A program made the translations under genes and the position numbers. 64,000 nt of DNA from Selaginella moellendorffii. Taxonomy: Eukaryota > Streptophyta > Lycopodiopsida > Selaginellales > Selaginellaceae. Below, in pieces: positions 21,297-32,635 of the stretch. Below the pieces are notes generated by a model. It saw nothing but the letters and a program-made list of their open reading frames with translations. It had not been told where the DNA came from and did no database searches. The DNA is taken from NCBI RefSeq assembly GCF_000143415.4, contig NW_003314262.1:534078-598077 (forward strand), read 5' to 3'. Position 1 is the first letter of the stretch; every line of letters starts with the position of its first letter.

Positions 21297-23379
21297 TTAG
21301 TTCCTTTCGTGAAAGCTGAGAGACCTCGACAGCGCCGCCGGGTTTGCGTGCGCCTTGTCTTCGCTGCCTTCCTTGCCTTTGTGAAACGACTTGAAAACAA
21401 TGCCGCCGCCGGAAGATCCACAAGTCCTCCCACCACCGCCACCGCCGCCGCCACCACTCGGAGAGACCGCCGCCGATTTCTCCAGCCCCAGAGTCGCCCA
21501 GATTGAGCTCTTGGCCGCCTCTCCAGGATCATCGATCCGCAGCGTCTTAGGAGCCCAGAGCGATCGCCCTCCGCCGCCATCCCTCGGGTGCTTCCCAAGA
21601 ACAGTCGCGTTTGCGGAGTTCAACGAACAGTTCGTTGGGGTGGCGGCGGCGCTGGTGGTGGTGGAGGTGGCGGCCGCCGCCGCTGCCGCAAACGCAGCAG
21701 CCGCCGCCGCCGCCCACGGGACATTCCATCCCATCGGAGAAGCAGAAGAAGCGGGGCCTCCTCCGCCAGCCCAAAGCGCTGCCGCGAACGGAGCCCAGGC
21801 CGGAAAGTTGGCGGCCCAGACGTTGCTCAGCCAGCTCGCAACTTCGGCCGGATTGCCGCCACCTTCGGCGTTGCTCGCGTTGTTGCCGAATGGAATCCAC
21901 GGGAAGCAAGCCGGAGTGGCGGAGGTGAACATGTTGTATCCGCCACCACCATTTCCGACACAAGCTGCACCACCGCATCCTAGACCTGAACTTGCACCTG
22001 CACCTGGACCGTTTCTGTTGGTTTCCTTGACGTCCGATGCAGCTTGAGTCAGAGCTGCTTCAGATGAATCCGCCACCCAGGGATTCATCCTGCTCGACAC
22101 CGACGACGAGTTCCCGGCCGGGCTGCCTGCTGCGTCGGGCGAGTTCGGGTTGTCCGCTGCTGTCGCTGCGGCGGCTGCTGCGGCGGCTGCTGCGGCCGCG
22201 GCCGCAGCCAGGTGCATGTTGAAGATGGAGCCGATGCTGCCCGGACCACCCGGAGAGTTGAGCGACGTGAGTATGCTGCTCCCCGAGGGGCTCGTCTCCG
22301 CGGGCGTTGGAAAGTGGCACATCTGGTCCTGAGGGATCACGGGTGGTAGCCGCATCCGCGATCCAACTCGCTGCTTGAGTTCCGACGCGAGCTCCCTCTT
22401 GAGCTGCTGCTGCTGCTTTTGCTGCTTCTCTTGCTCCTGCTGCTGCTGCTGCTGCTGGTGATGGTGACGATCTTGGAGATGTTGGTGTTGTTCCTGGGAG
22501 TGGTTCATGGAGCGACTTTGGCTGTGACAGTGACTGTGGTTGTGATTGTTTGTGGTGGTGGTGTTCCAGGAGGAATTGTCACTGCTATGAGGGTGAGGAT
22601 GAGAGTGGTGGTGAGAGGAAGCGGAGGAGGACGAGTGCTTGCTCTTCCTCCGCCCGGCTCCCACCGGGACGTTCCTCAGCGTCCCTCCGGCGGTCCAGTA
22701 GCGCTGGCAGTTCTTGCAGAAGTGGCGGGGCTGGTTCACGTTGTAATTGTTGAAGTAGCAGAACTTGGTGTCCATGCTGCTGCAGCGCGGGCACGGCACA
22801 AGCTTGTCCGGTTTCTTCAACACCGGCTTGGAACAGTTGTGATGCTGCTGCTGCTCTTCGTGCTGGAAGGGATTCTGCTGGTGGTGGTGGTGGTGGTGGT
22901 GGTGGTGATCTTCTCCACTTCGTGGTGCTTGTGATAAATTCTGGATCTTCCTCTCTCCGTCTTCTTCGCTTTCGTCTCTCTCGCCACCATTGCCATTCTC
23001 TCCTCTGTTCGCTTCTTCTTCTCGTTCGCGATCTTTGGTCTCTCCGTCTTTGGAGATTCTCTTCTTCTTCGTCGCCGGCGCCGGGCGATCTAGGAGAAAT
23101 TGGTCGCCACGGCGATTCCCCCCTCCATCCGGCTTGTCCTCTTCACAGCTTCCGGAAGAGCTTCCCAGATCATCCAACTGCGAGCTCTCGTCGCTGTGAT
23201 TTGTTTGCACCTAAAAAGGGGAAAAAAAGAGAGTTTGATTCATCAGAGGGATGAAAAGGGGGAAAACGATCTCCCCAAGCTCAAATCTACACATTGGGTC
23301 TGTGGAAAATCGAGCAAACCTGGTCTTCCGACGATAGGATCTGCTCCTCGATGCTCGTCTCGTCCCGCGCAGCTCGCAT
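21297..23379 (-). CDS. CDF: CDF-type (cycling) Dof zinc-finger transcription factor
   Basis: This is a nuclear DNA-binding factor of the plant Dof class, whose targets hold an AAAG core. The Dof finger lies at about residues 158-210 ([18 protein letters not shown], then [10 protein letters not shown]), with four zinc cysteines. The C-terminus holds the two motifs that mark cycling Dof factors: [20 protein letters not shown] near residue 570, and [15 protein letters not shown] at the very end. In flowering plants these motifs bind the photoperiod F-box protein FKF1 and GIGANTEA. The large open frame at 23210-21297 has no ATG at its start. A 60-base first exon (23379-23320, beginning [13 protein letters not shown]) followed by a 109-base GT-AG intron (23319-23211) joins it in phase and gives 657 residues. 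Long His, Gln, Ala and Gly runs are encoded. Its stop is 288 bp before the CAP-G2 ATG on the same strand. Confidence 0.9.
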
Positions 23380-23569
23380 TTTGCCCCTTGTGCTGCCGAC
23401 GATGAAAAAGCTTCGTTTCCTCCTTCCAAAAAGCAAAGCCCTACTACGGCCCTTAACCCCGCTTTCCCACTCGTCGTTAGTTTGCGCGCCTTAACTAACT
23501 GCTGTTAGGAAATTACTAAGTTCATTTAAGCTATCGAATTCGATTCGATAAAGGTAATAACCACATTAA

Positions 23570-23990
23570 CCACGTGGCATTTGCTCGCCCACAACAATGG
23601 AGTAAAGTTTTTTGAATGCTTGGCTCACATACCTTGGCACTTTAGCAAAAGGGCCCTGCTAGTGACGCAAATATCATGATATTTTGTACGGCCATGTCAT
23701 ATGACCGAATTACTCGCCAAAGCGTACGATAAAAGTAAAAGATAAAGCAACGCAACGTGGCAGCCCGCCAGCCATGCATTGTGGCACGGCAAATAAAATA
23801 AAGTAGCAGGAAATCTAAAAAACGACTGGGGTTCATGACCGATATTGCTGACATGGCATTTACTTGCCACAGCAAATGGGTCGTGATTATTCTGGATGGA
23901 AAAACGAGAGCCAAAATATCAGCCATGTCACGTGCGGAAATCCCCTCGAGTGGAATGCCGGCCACAAGAACCAGCCTTGCTGCCACGTGG
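23570..23990. promoter_or_regulatory. Three G-box cores upstream of the Dof gene
   Basis: CACGTG occurs at 23571-23576, 23929-23934 and 23984-23989, about 190-610 bases upstream of the predicted Dof start on the minus strand. An AAAATATC word, close to the evening element, lies at 23913-23920. G-boxes and evening elements are typical of light- and clock-controlled genes, which suits a cycling Dof factor. This is inference from motifs alone. The 23500-24354 stretch holds no other gene that I can support. Confidence 0.45.
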
Positions 23991-24354
23991 ATCCAAAGCC
24001 GTGGAAAGGAAAAGATTGTGGATATGGTCGTCTTGCCCACCGTTGGATCGGGATAAGATTCCGGGCACTGCTCAAGTCAAGCTATACAACCATTTCTTTT
24101 TAGGACTTTGAATGATCGCTTGCTTTTCTTGGCTTTGATCTGATCTAAAGCGCTCAAATTTAGCATCAGGCCACCTAAACATCAAAAATACCTGATAAAC
24201 ATAAAGCTCATTTCAACGAACTTGACAATCTCCGGACAGCAATACAAACGAGCAGTCTCCGAGAAGCCTGTTAAGTCTCATCACTTTAAGATTTGGATTG
24301 CAAAAACGTTCTTTTAAAGGAGAAAACAAGATAGCCTCACCTATTTTGACGACG

Positions 24355-25908
24355 TCATTGCATCTCCACGTCCTGGTTTTCTATAGCTGCCACTATGTCC
24401 GATATGTTGATCGGTGAGTGCCGAGCAGCATACTGGAAAAGAATCTGCAAAGGCCAAAGGAAAAGGAGACATTAGAACGTCATAAAAAAGAACTGTGCAA
24501 GATTAAACCTTGGTGCAGCTATCAGCACAGGGGCGATATTTATTCGCAGGTCCTTGGTAATGAATGTCTGCTGCAAATGGTTTCCCGTCGACAATTTTCA
24601 AGCCGTCCGTTCCAATTGCAAAGCGAAGTAATGTCCCCGGTTTCAGAAATGTAGGATTCTGAGAGAAAATAGAAGTTTGTAGAGATTATTTAGAGGTTAT
24701 AGAGATTCCAAAGCCATAACCTGCTAAACTAACCTGCTCAAGGACTTGTCTTGGCATGGTCCCCAGTATGACAGAAGGATCATCACTCGTACCAACAGTG
24801 CCATCAGATTTGAGTTCGAGGACTACCTTTTCACGAAAAAAGAGAAAAAAAAAAACATTAGCTTGCTGGTCCCAGGAAGAAAACGCCGTAGTACCAACCT
24901 GTTGAAGGGATGGAACCTCGCCTTTGGCATCAGTGTCTAGCAAATATTGGCTGCACTGAGAATCCTTCCAAAGCAACGCTAACGGTGTGTATCCCACTGT
25001 GTAATGCGCATGCCTGTCCAGAACACGCATTGTATTAGGAGAAACGTAAAAACACCTGTCTGCAACCTGTTATAAAAAAGAATTCCATCTCTTAAGAATG
25101 TCTGTTCTTCCCTGTAGGCAGCGTCCAAACCTTTTGCGTTACATTCGTAAACAGGAAGCAAGCTGAAGCGATAACGGTGATGAGTTGAAGGCGGCTTGAG
25201 CGCGTCCGTCTCTACGATTTTGGAATCTCTCCAGAAGAGTCTGAATTCCGTGTTACAGTCGTACAGCGAATACCCACGCCAACACATGATGTCGAGAACA
25301 TAGTACGTTTCATCGGCCTGCACGGATAAGATCAACAAACAAAGGAAGTCTTTTCACAAAGTCTACCTCATGGAAAATGCAGTCCAGAATTGTAAACGAA
25401 GAACTTCCTTGAATGGGACCACTCGAAACTTTAGCGCCACTTGGCAGAGCCGAAGGAAAAGAGTGTAAGACTCGTCCATTGCGAAGCCTGCTAACTGTAG
25501 TCCCTCTAGAGGACACGACGATACACCGCTTTCCTGCTGGTCTAGCCATGACATACCTCCACCGAAGAAAGAAGCAGCAGTGAGAGGAATTTTCGCAAGC
25601 TAGAAATTGTGTTCTTACCAGTCACTTTGGAGGCCTAGGGGTATGTCAATCAGCCACTCCGGAAGCATGAATTGCCCAGAGAACCATTTCCTGGCGTCTT
25701 TCCCCTGTAATCTCGTCCCCTCTGCGAGACCCCATTCGTGCTCCTCCTCCTCCTCCACAACGCGCTGACCTTCCAATGCCGTCGCGAGCTGCCGGAAATG
25801 CAGCTGGAGATCGCGGCGCTGCTGCTTCTGCCGATCGAGCGCCACATCACGGCGCCGCTGCTGATCAGAGATTACCTTCTTGTGCGCGCGATGCCGGAGC
25901 TCCGCCAT
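24355..25908 (-). CDS. SNUPN: Snurportin-1, snRNP nuclear import adaptor
   Basis: This adaptor recognises the trimethylguanosine cap of spliceosomal snRNPs in the cytoplasm and carries them to importin beta. Seven minus-strand exons are predicted: 25908-25619, 25556-25367, 25317-25067, 25013-24899, 24826-24734, 24658-24509 and 24444-24355. All are GT-AG, and the joined frame is 392 residues. A basic, Arg/Gln-rich N-terminus (about 10-45, QQRRRDVALDRQKQQRRD) resembles an importin-beta-binding domain. The cap-binding domain follows, with ARPAGKRCIVVSSRGTT, then SFTILDCIFHE joined across an intron to ADETYYVLDIMCWRGYSLYD, FRLFWRDSK, DGILFYN and a downstream LLW. The first exon also encodes EEEEEHEW. 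Match of order and wording to animal snurportin is strong. It is divergent from the GT64 gene, with only 244 bp between the ATGs. Confidence 0.92.
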
Positions 25909-26152
25909 ACCCTAAACCCTAGAGTTAAAATAAAATGTAAAACCGGTAAAAACCGTTACGATCCTGCGTATCCACAGAGGAATATTCAGTTAGACAGAGA
26001 AGAGGCATGGATTCTCCCGTTGGCCCGGGAGATTGTGGCGGAGCGCTGCTGGATCGATCTAGGGTATGGCATTGCGAGCTCCAGGGCTGTCGCGATCGCT
26101 ATGAGGCGAGGCGGCGCTTGAATCGTCGATCTTTGAGGGTTTCTTGGCTCGA
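25909..26152. promoter_or_regulatory. Bidirectional promoter with telo-box
   Basis: The 244 bases between the ATGs of snurportin (minus strand) and the GT64 gene (plus strand) must carry both promoters and leaders. A telo-box-like AAACCCTAG lies at 25914-25922, five bases upstream of the snurportin ATG. Telo-boxes are common in plant genes for translation and growth. No clear TATA box is seen on either side. Confidence 0.55.
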
Positions 26153-27381
26153 ATGAAGGGGCAGAGGGATCAGCATCGGTTGCTGCTCCAGCGATGGCGG
26201 ATTTTCTTCTCCGGCCACTCGTCGTATCACATCAAGCTGCTTGTGCTCGTCGCGATTCTCTTGTCCACGGCGCTGCTCGCGCGCCGGGCGTCTTCTTTGA
26301 TGGGATGGAGGCACGGAACGGCAGAGTGTCAAGATCGCATGAGGTAACAGAGATTTCTTTCTCGGTTATGTTCTTGGCTACACATCCACGCTTTGGTCCA
26401 GGCAGCGCTACACGGTGCTCATCAACACCTGGAAGAGGAACGATTTGCTCAAGAAATCGGTAGCGCACTACTCGACTTGCAAGGGGATTGACGCGTTTCG
26501 AGTTGTGTGGAGCGAGCCGGAGATGCCCAGCAGCGAACTGCATTTGGCTCTGCTGGATTCCATCGCCAAGAACCGCCGGGGCTCCCGAGCTCCAGAGCTC
26601 CACTTTGACATCAACCGGGAAGACAATCTCAACAACAGGTTTAAACCGAGCAAAGGCCTCACCACCGACGCCGTCTTCTCCGTGGACGATGACGTTCTTG
26701 TTTCTTGCGGCACCATGGCGTTTGCTTTCAACGTTTGGCTCAGTGCTCGAGACACCATGGTTGGCTTTGTTCCACGAATGCACTGGGTACAATCCAAGGT
26801 ACTGGGAAGGAAAAACAAAATCTCTCAACAGTTTCTTACACTTTCCTTGGTTTTTCTCTAGAGCCAAATTCCAGCGCAAACTACTTACAAGTATGGAGGG
26901 TGGTGGACTGTTTGGTGGACTGGATCATACAGCATGGTTCTTTCCAAGGTCGCGTTCTTTCACAAAAAGTATCTGGAGCTTTACACGCACCAGATGCCTC
27001 GGATCATCCGTAACTACGTCGCCAACGAGAGGTATGCTTGTTTTTTTCCTGGCTCTTCGTGACTTGTGCGACTTTGATGGATGATCAACTCGCAGGAACT
27101 GCGAAGACATTGCGATGTCTTTTCTCGTGGCAAACGCAACGGGTGGTCCTCCAATTTGGGTGAAAGGTGCGAGGTCACAGTATGCTTTGCTATGGATTTG
27201 TAAGTGATTGCTTGCTCCAGGCCGCATTGTGGAGATTGGTTCTTCTGGAATCAGCAGCTTGACGGATCACAACCACAAAAGATCAAGATGCCTCAACTAT
27301 TTCACGACACTCTTCGGCGGCATGCCACTCGTTGCAACCAGTGTCAAGGCCGTGAACTCCAAACGCGAATGGTCTTGGTAA
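26153..27381 (+). CDS. GT64 family glycosyltransferase (Golgi, type II membrane)
   Basis: This is an exostosin-like GT64 enzyme. Plant members put a mannose or N-acetylhexosamine on glycosyl inositol phosphoceramides in the Golgi (family knowledge). Five exons are predicted: 26153-26343, 26402-26798, 26862-27031, 27096-27166 and 27221-27381, giving 329 residues. An N-terminal membrane anchor (about 25-42, LLVLVAILLSTALLARR) follows a short basic tail, as in type II Golgi proteins. The catalytic region starts YTVLINTWKRNDLL and has the metal-binding DxD-type motif in AVFSVDDDVLVSC, then FVPRMHW, YGGWWTVWWTGSYSMVLS, a run up to MPRIIRNYVANERNCEDIAM, then NATGGPPIWVKG and a C-terminus ending KREWSW. 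The ATG at 26153 is the first in frame; the length fits the short plant GT64 class. Confidence 0.92.
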
Positions 27382-29222
27382 AATGCTGTTATAGTATTCT
27401 ACGTTTCGATCTTTTCCTCTTTTCGTCTTAGTCATCTAAGCAGTGTCCTAGGTGGTATTCTTGCACTTAAATTGTAGCTTGTATTCCTTAAATTTTTTGA
27501 AAGAAAATTGTAGGATTAAGCATAGAAGAACATAGTTAGTTTAGGATGATGTTTTTGACATACATGTATTTATAGATATGACACCATTCTCCCTTTCAGA
27601 AGATGGACAAAGCATTATGAATGTAACTTTAGTGGACCATTTAAAGCTTTTGCTTTATTGCACATCACTGCAAAAACTTGAAATTCCCATTAACTTACAT
27701 GTTCTTGAAACTTCTATGGCATCAATAACTTTTATGTTGTACTTGTGACAACAATAAAACTAAACCTTTGGCAAAAACATTAGCCAATTATGGAATTTTG
27801 ATGAATTAGTTACAATTTTATATATATATATATATAAAATAAAATACCTTGACTAAGTATTACATTATACTAGACTACCATTTGGGACTGAATTTGGTCC
27901 ATCCCTTTTTATATATAAATAGGGATCTAAACCATAACTAATACACTTATTCTCATATTTCAAGCACTCATAATAATATTTATATATAATTATAAGAAGT
28001 AAGATATTTCTAAAGCATTTGTCTTCAGAAGAATCATCAATAAGGAATTAGTGGTTCTTGTCACTTCCATCTAAACCCTGAGGTTTTCTTACTAATACTG
28101 TAATATTTACTTATGTAGAACATTTTTATGCATAGATATTTTTAATGAACATATATGGTAGCTAGAATTTGTTTTGTTTTTTTGAGGAGGGGATAAAAGA
28201 AAAGAATGGACTAAGTTCAATGTTTTTTTATGGAGAGGAGTTCAACATTTTATATACAATGGTAGACAAAGTTGAAGGTCATGAGTTTAAGTTAATGTAA
28301 ATTTTGAAGGCTGACTAGATATAAAATATGTAATTTACTAACCAATCCAATGGATACTATAATTATACACTTAAACCTCTCTGACAGAAAGTACAATGAC
28401 ACTATTTGAGACATTGCTTCTCTCCAATCCAGGATTTCCCTTCCCGTTTCCAAATCCACCAAAAGCCCCACAAGACATCAGCAGCACTGCTACTAAGGTT
28501 GCAGTGTTGCTTCCAGCCCCATGCATTCAAAAGTTTTGAATAACTCCAAAACCATCTTGCTCTCCCTTGTCTCAGTGCATCCCAATAGCAATGAAGTCCA
28601 CAACATCATGATGCTTCATCTGGTTACACGATGATGGTGGAGAACGGTTTGTGGAAAATCTAGTGTTGCTCTGGATGCTCTTGACACCTAGGATACAGCA
28701 AGCAGCAATCAACATGTAGGTGATCTGCACATAGCTACATGGCAACAGTAGCCATAAGTGAATGTGTTTATTTTCTTCTCTCTACCAAAGCTACAATCTG
28801 TGGTCTTAACAGTGAATCCGTTTCTACTATGATAAGTTGTTCAATAGAACTTCAAAGAGTGTAGAAAAGGTATGTAGATTTTTTTTGCCAAGTTCTTTCT
28901 TCCTTTAGGTTGGAGTTAAAATGGCATTATTGCTATTGGAGCAAGAAAACTAAAAAGGGTGGACATTGAGAGGAGACATGTGTTTTCCCCACAAAATCTC
29001 CACTTCATTTCCAAAGTTATCTCCATAATAATCAAATTATCATCACACTCATTTGTATAATAATAAACTTTGTCAACTGACACCATTTCCTAATCTACAT
29101 AATAACTAGGTAAACGGATATATCTCAAATCAAGCTTCAGCCAACGTGGGTTCCAACCCACGACCTCGGTGTTAACAAGAACAAGTCCAAGTACGAAGCC
29201 CTCTCCTGGCAGTTCTTCGAGC
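27382..29222. other. Intergenic, no gene recognised
   Basis: This is AT-rich sequence with a (TA)n microsatellite at about 27820-27836. A less AT-rich stretch at 28420-28740 has no usable open frame or recognised motif. Confidence 0.6.
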
Positions 29223-30718
29223 ATGGATAAGCCGGTGATGGAAGTGGCCATCGTTGGTGGGGGCTGGGCGGCCTTGCTCTCGCAGCGGGCCTACATTCTC
29301 GAGGAATCCAAGCTCACGTGTTCGAGAAATCCCCAAACCTCATCGCGGACACAGCCACGGCGGTCAGCCTCGGCCCCAATGGTATTCTCCCCAAATCTCT
29401 TCTAGATCTCCTCGCTCAATCTTTCCCCGATGGAATTGATGCGCAGCCAGCCGCGCCTTAGTGTCGGCCTCTCTGCGGCGATCAAGTCGGTCGCGAGCCT
29501 CACCAAGACGACCAAGGTCACATTCTGTGGATCGCGCAATGGCGCCGGTGACGAAACCCTAGTGACGACCTATGGCGAGGACGAGCTCTACGTCGTCAAA
29601 TGGCGCAGCGCCAGATCCATCCTCGCCTCGCGCGTCCCAGCTCGGTACATCCACTGCTCTCACGTGCTCCTCGACTACTTCCTGGACGATCAGTCCGTGG
29701 CGCTGCGATTCCAATGCGGCGGTGAGGTCACGATAATCCGTGCCAAGTTCGTGGTGGGTGCCGATGGAATCAACTCGGCGGTGAGGCGAGCGATGTATCC
29801 TGCCGATCGTCCGTGGGATCTCCACCTCATCAATTGGAATGCGCTCGTCCACAATCCTGGGAGATTTTCGGTGCACGATCCAGACCAGATCGCAATCACC
29901 CGGAGCGGCGGCCCATCAATATGCTACCTCGTCGGCGCTGGTACGGTCCTCCGGTATGGATGATCTAGCTCTTGTACGGAAGTTGACACTGTTCTTGCTG
30001 CTCTAGGCGAGGATTACACGCTGTGGGTGTTTAGAGTTGAGGATCGCAGCACCGCGAAGGAATCCAGCGGGGGGTTTTGCGATGAATCCGGCAAGGCGAG
30101 GGTGCTGGAAGAGATTGACAAGCTTCTGGGCTCGTCTCCCGCGTGGGAGCCGCTCAAAATCGCGGTGGAAGCAACCGAGGCGGGGCAGATCTTCCAGCGG
30201 AGAATCAAGGACCGAATTCCGCTTGAGAGCTGGAGCAATCTGGATCAGAGGTGGTGCTCATGGGCGATGGTAAGTTTTTTTTTCGATGAAGTTTTGTTAC
30301 ATGAATCTCTTCTCTCTTTTTAGCTGCTCATGCGATGCATTGGGGCCCCGCCCAAGGAGCAAGAACAGCCTTCGAAGACGCTCATCAGCTTTGTGAGCTT
30401 CTCTCCCCCGCCCTCGCGGCTGGAAATCCGGAAGATCTCAAGCGAGCAGTGATGAGGTAAAGTTGTGCGAAGTCTCACGACGGTCAGAAGTTATAACGCA
30501 AGGTTCTTTCAAATAGGTATGAAGAGCTTCGAATCCCTCGCTTGACAAAGTTCCAAAACTACGCAGCAGAGACAACCTGCATAGCCGACTTTATACCGGC
30601 TTGGGCGACACAGTTGACGCCCTCAGATCAGAGGTGCCGGATGAAGGAGTTTCAACACTGGGCCGCTAGTTACCCGCTAAACATGACTGGTGATCCAGAT
30701 TCAACATACTTCAAGTAA
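29223..30718 (+). pseudogene. FAD monooxygenase copy A, frameshifted
   Basis: This is a near-complete tandem paralogue of the intact gene at 58051-59495, with the same exon plan: 29223-29381, 29447-29940, 30007-30269, 30324-30456 and 30517-30718. At least three frame-breaking changes are visible against that copy: one extra G in the GxGxxG-coding stretch (about 29260), a 10-base deletion where the intact copy encodes ALDGIS (about 29460), and a missing G near 30250 in the stretch before VVLMGD. The motif GPGQGARTAFED also reads GPAQG here. The FAD-binding VVGADGINSAVRR and the C-terminal end GDPDSTYFK remain readable. A functional product is unlikely. Confidence 0.85.
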
Positions 30719-30860
30719 AATTATTGCAAATATAAGGGATTCCACAAGTTATGATATAAACATCTACTTCTTAGCCAAGGGGTGCTTCGAACTTGATCCC
30801 TGTGGTGAGCCATTGAAGTTTCTAATCCTAAATGAAGGCAATGCATTACCTTAATCACTC

Positions 30861-31247
30861 TTGGTGAAGAACAACATTGCCAACTTTGTAGCCATGAGAC
30901 AAGATGGGCCAAACGATCTTTCTAAGGATGGAGTAGTTCTTTCTCTTTTGTTTAGCTCATGGAAACGAGGCCACTTCAAGAAGAGGGATTCTCCAGAGGA
31001 GATGATCATCGTGGGCTGGCAGACCAAGTTTGATCCTCTGGACAAGATTGACAAGAACTCGGGACACGAGAAGATCCACAAGAACCACCAAGAACACCAT
31101 CCAAAATCTTCCAAGCAGAGCACGAGCAATGGAAAGTACCAGCGCGCCGCCAAGGTCTACTTCGTGCCCCTCCTATTCTCGACGATCACGGCCGGCGCCA
31201 GCAAACCCCCGCGTAACTGGTATCTGAAACCGTGGCCGGCTTGCTGA
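30861..31247 (+). CDS. Hypothetical 128-residue open frame, doubtful
   Basis: An ATG-started frame between monooxygenase copies A and B encodes a hydrophilic Lys/His/Ser-rich segment (HEKIHKNHQEHHPKSSKQ) and a C-terminus KPWPAC. No family was recognised. The corresponding spacer between copies B and C (about 57785-57960) keeps flanking sequence but lacks most of this frame, which argues against a conserved gene. Confidence 0.2.
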   Translation: MVKNNIANFVAMRQDGPNDLSKDGVVLSLLFSSWKRGHFKKRDSPEEMIIVGWQTKFDPLDKIDKNSGHEKIHKNHQEHHPKSSKQSTSNGKYQRAAKVYFVPLLFSTITAGASKPPRNWYLKPWPAC

Positions 31248-31314
31248 AAAATAAAGTCACCAAGGGGCATGTGATGACAACAGGAATATTTGGTTCAGAT
31301 TTTATTTGATTCAT

Positions 31315-31741
31315 GGTGATGGAAGTGGCCATAGGTGCTGGCCGGCCTTGCGCTCGCCGCAGGCCTACATTCTCGAGGAATCCAAGCTCATGTCTTCGCG
31401 AAATCCCCAAACCTCATCACCGCCACGGCCACCAGCCTCGGTCCCAATGGTATAGATCTCCCAAGCTTTCCTCTCCAACGGATTGGATTGATGCGCGCCT
31501 TGGATGGCATCTCGGCGGCGATCAAATCGGTCGCGAGCCTGTACATCCACTGCTCCCACGCGCTCCTCGACTACTGCCTGGAAGATCAATCCGTGGCGCT
31601 GCGATTCCAGTGTGGCGGTGAGGTCGCGATATTCCCGGCCACGATGGAATCAACTCGGCGGTGAGGCGAGCGATGTATCCAGCGGATCGCCTGCAGGATC
31701 TCCATCTCATCAACTGGAACGCGCTCGTCCACAATCCTAAA
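31315..31741 (+). pseudogene. FAD monooxygenase copy B, 5' fragment
   Basis: This matches exons 1-2 of the intact copy from MEVAI to about VHNP, with losses: part of the GxGxxG stretch, the intron-1 acceptor, and roughly 120-150 bases between the AAIKSVAS and YIHCSHALLDY parts. Part of the VVGADG motif is also gone. It ends at about 31741 in AT-rich DNA. The matching 3' half of a copy is found at 56650-57150 on the far side of the nested retrotransposons. Confidence 0.85.
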
Positions 31742-32630
31742 AGAACATAAAAATAATTTGCTACGTGTAGCAACGTTTAGTTTGTTTAATAGTAATGTTG
31801 TTTTTATTTATTAATCTAATTGATCAAATAATTTTTTTATAAATTATAAACATGTTTATAATTATAACACAAGATTAATCTTATTGCATTAGAATTAAAA
31901 AGAATATACTAGAAAATGTTTAAGAAAGTTTATAAATTATAAACATGTTTATAAAATTATAAATACAAGATTAATCTAAATGAATAACAACCGTTAGATG
32001 GTAGAATATCCTAGAATTTTCAAGCATATTCTAGGTATATTCACTACCACCTACAGGTTTGTTAAGCAAACAAAAAATTAAACTGAGTTTTATAATTTTA
32101 TTTAAGATTTATAAAAATAAAAATTTAAAATATTTAAGTAAATTTATATTTATATTTTACCAGTTATTTTAGAGAATAAAATAGGATATTTTATTGGCCA
32201 GATTACCAAACACCAAAAACGCTTAAAGTGAACACACTTGCCTCGCCAGATTCATTGTAAAATCTATCACTAGATCCTGTGATCCTCAACACTAAGGTGT
32301 AATCCTCACCTAGAATAGTATCAAATTCTATATGAGAGAACTGTACCTGTGTTGACAAGGAAAGACACTAATAGGTGCTCCAAATGCTTGCAATCTAGTC
32401 TCGATCATGCACTGAAAATCTTACCATTGTTTTTGGCTTTCTAATTTCTAGAGTAGCTATAGATCTTGGTGAGTTTAGTTGTTGCCCTCAAAATTAAGCA
32501 TGTGCCACCCCATGGCAAGTAATGACAAGGTTCCAACACATCTATCTTATATTGTTTAGTTGTTGAAATGTAAATCCCCTAGTGAACAATCCTTATTAAT
32601 GAGCACAAAGAGGCTTTGGATTTGTGTCCT
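31742..32630. other. AT-rich spacer with dispersed repeat
   Basis: The stretch at 31780-31835 matches the repeat at 7480-7560. The word ATAAATTATAAACATGTTTA occurs at about 31840 and 31930. No gene was seen. Confidence 0.55.
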
Positions 32631-32635
32631 CTTGC
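32631..32635. repeat. Target site duplication CTTGC, left (outer element)
   Basis: CTTGC lies just before the LTR start TGTGAGAC at 32636. The same five bases follow the right LTR at 56189-56193. This is the 5-bp signature of one LTR-retrotransposon insertion. Confidence 0.9.

Noticed and set aside
21391-22047. 218-codon plus-strand frame opposite the Dof C-terminus
   Set aside because: The Pro- and Ala-rich translation is the antisense of Gly and Ala runs, while the minus strand has clear Dof/CDF motifs.
22419-22934. 171-codon plus-strand frame opposite the Dof gene
   Set aside because: Poly-Leu and poly-Val runs are the complement of the Gln and His codon runs of the Dof coding strand; it is a shadow frame.
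29223-30718. Monooxygenase copy A as a functional gene
   Set aside because: At least three frame-changing indels relative to copy C, which is open throughout with the same introns.
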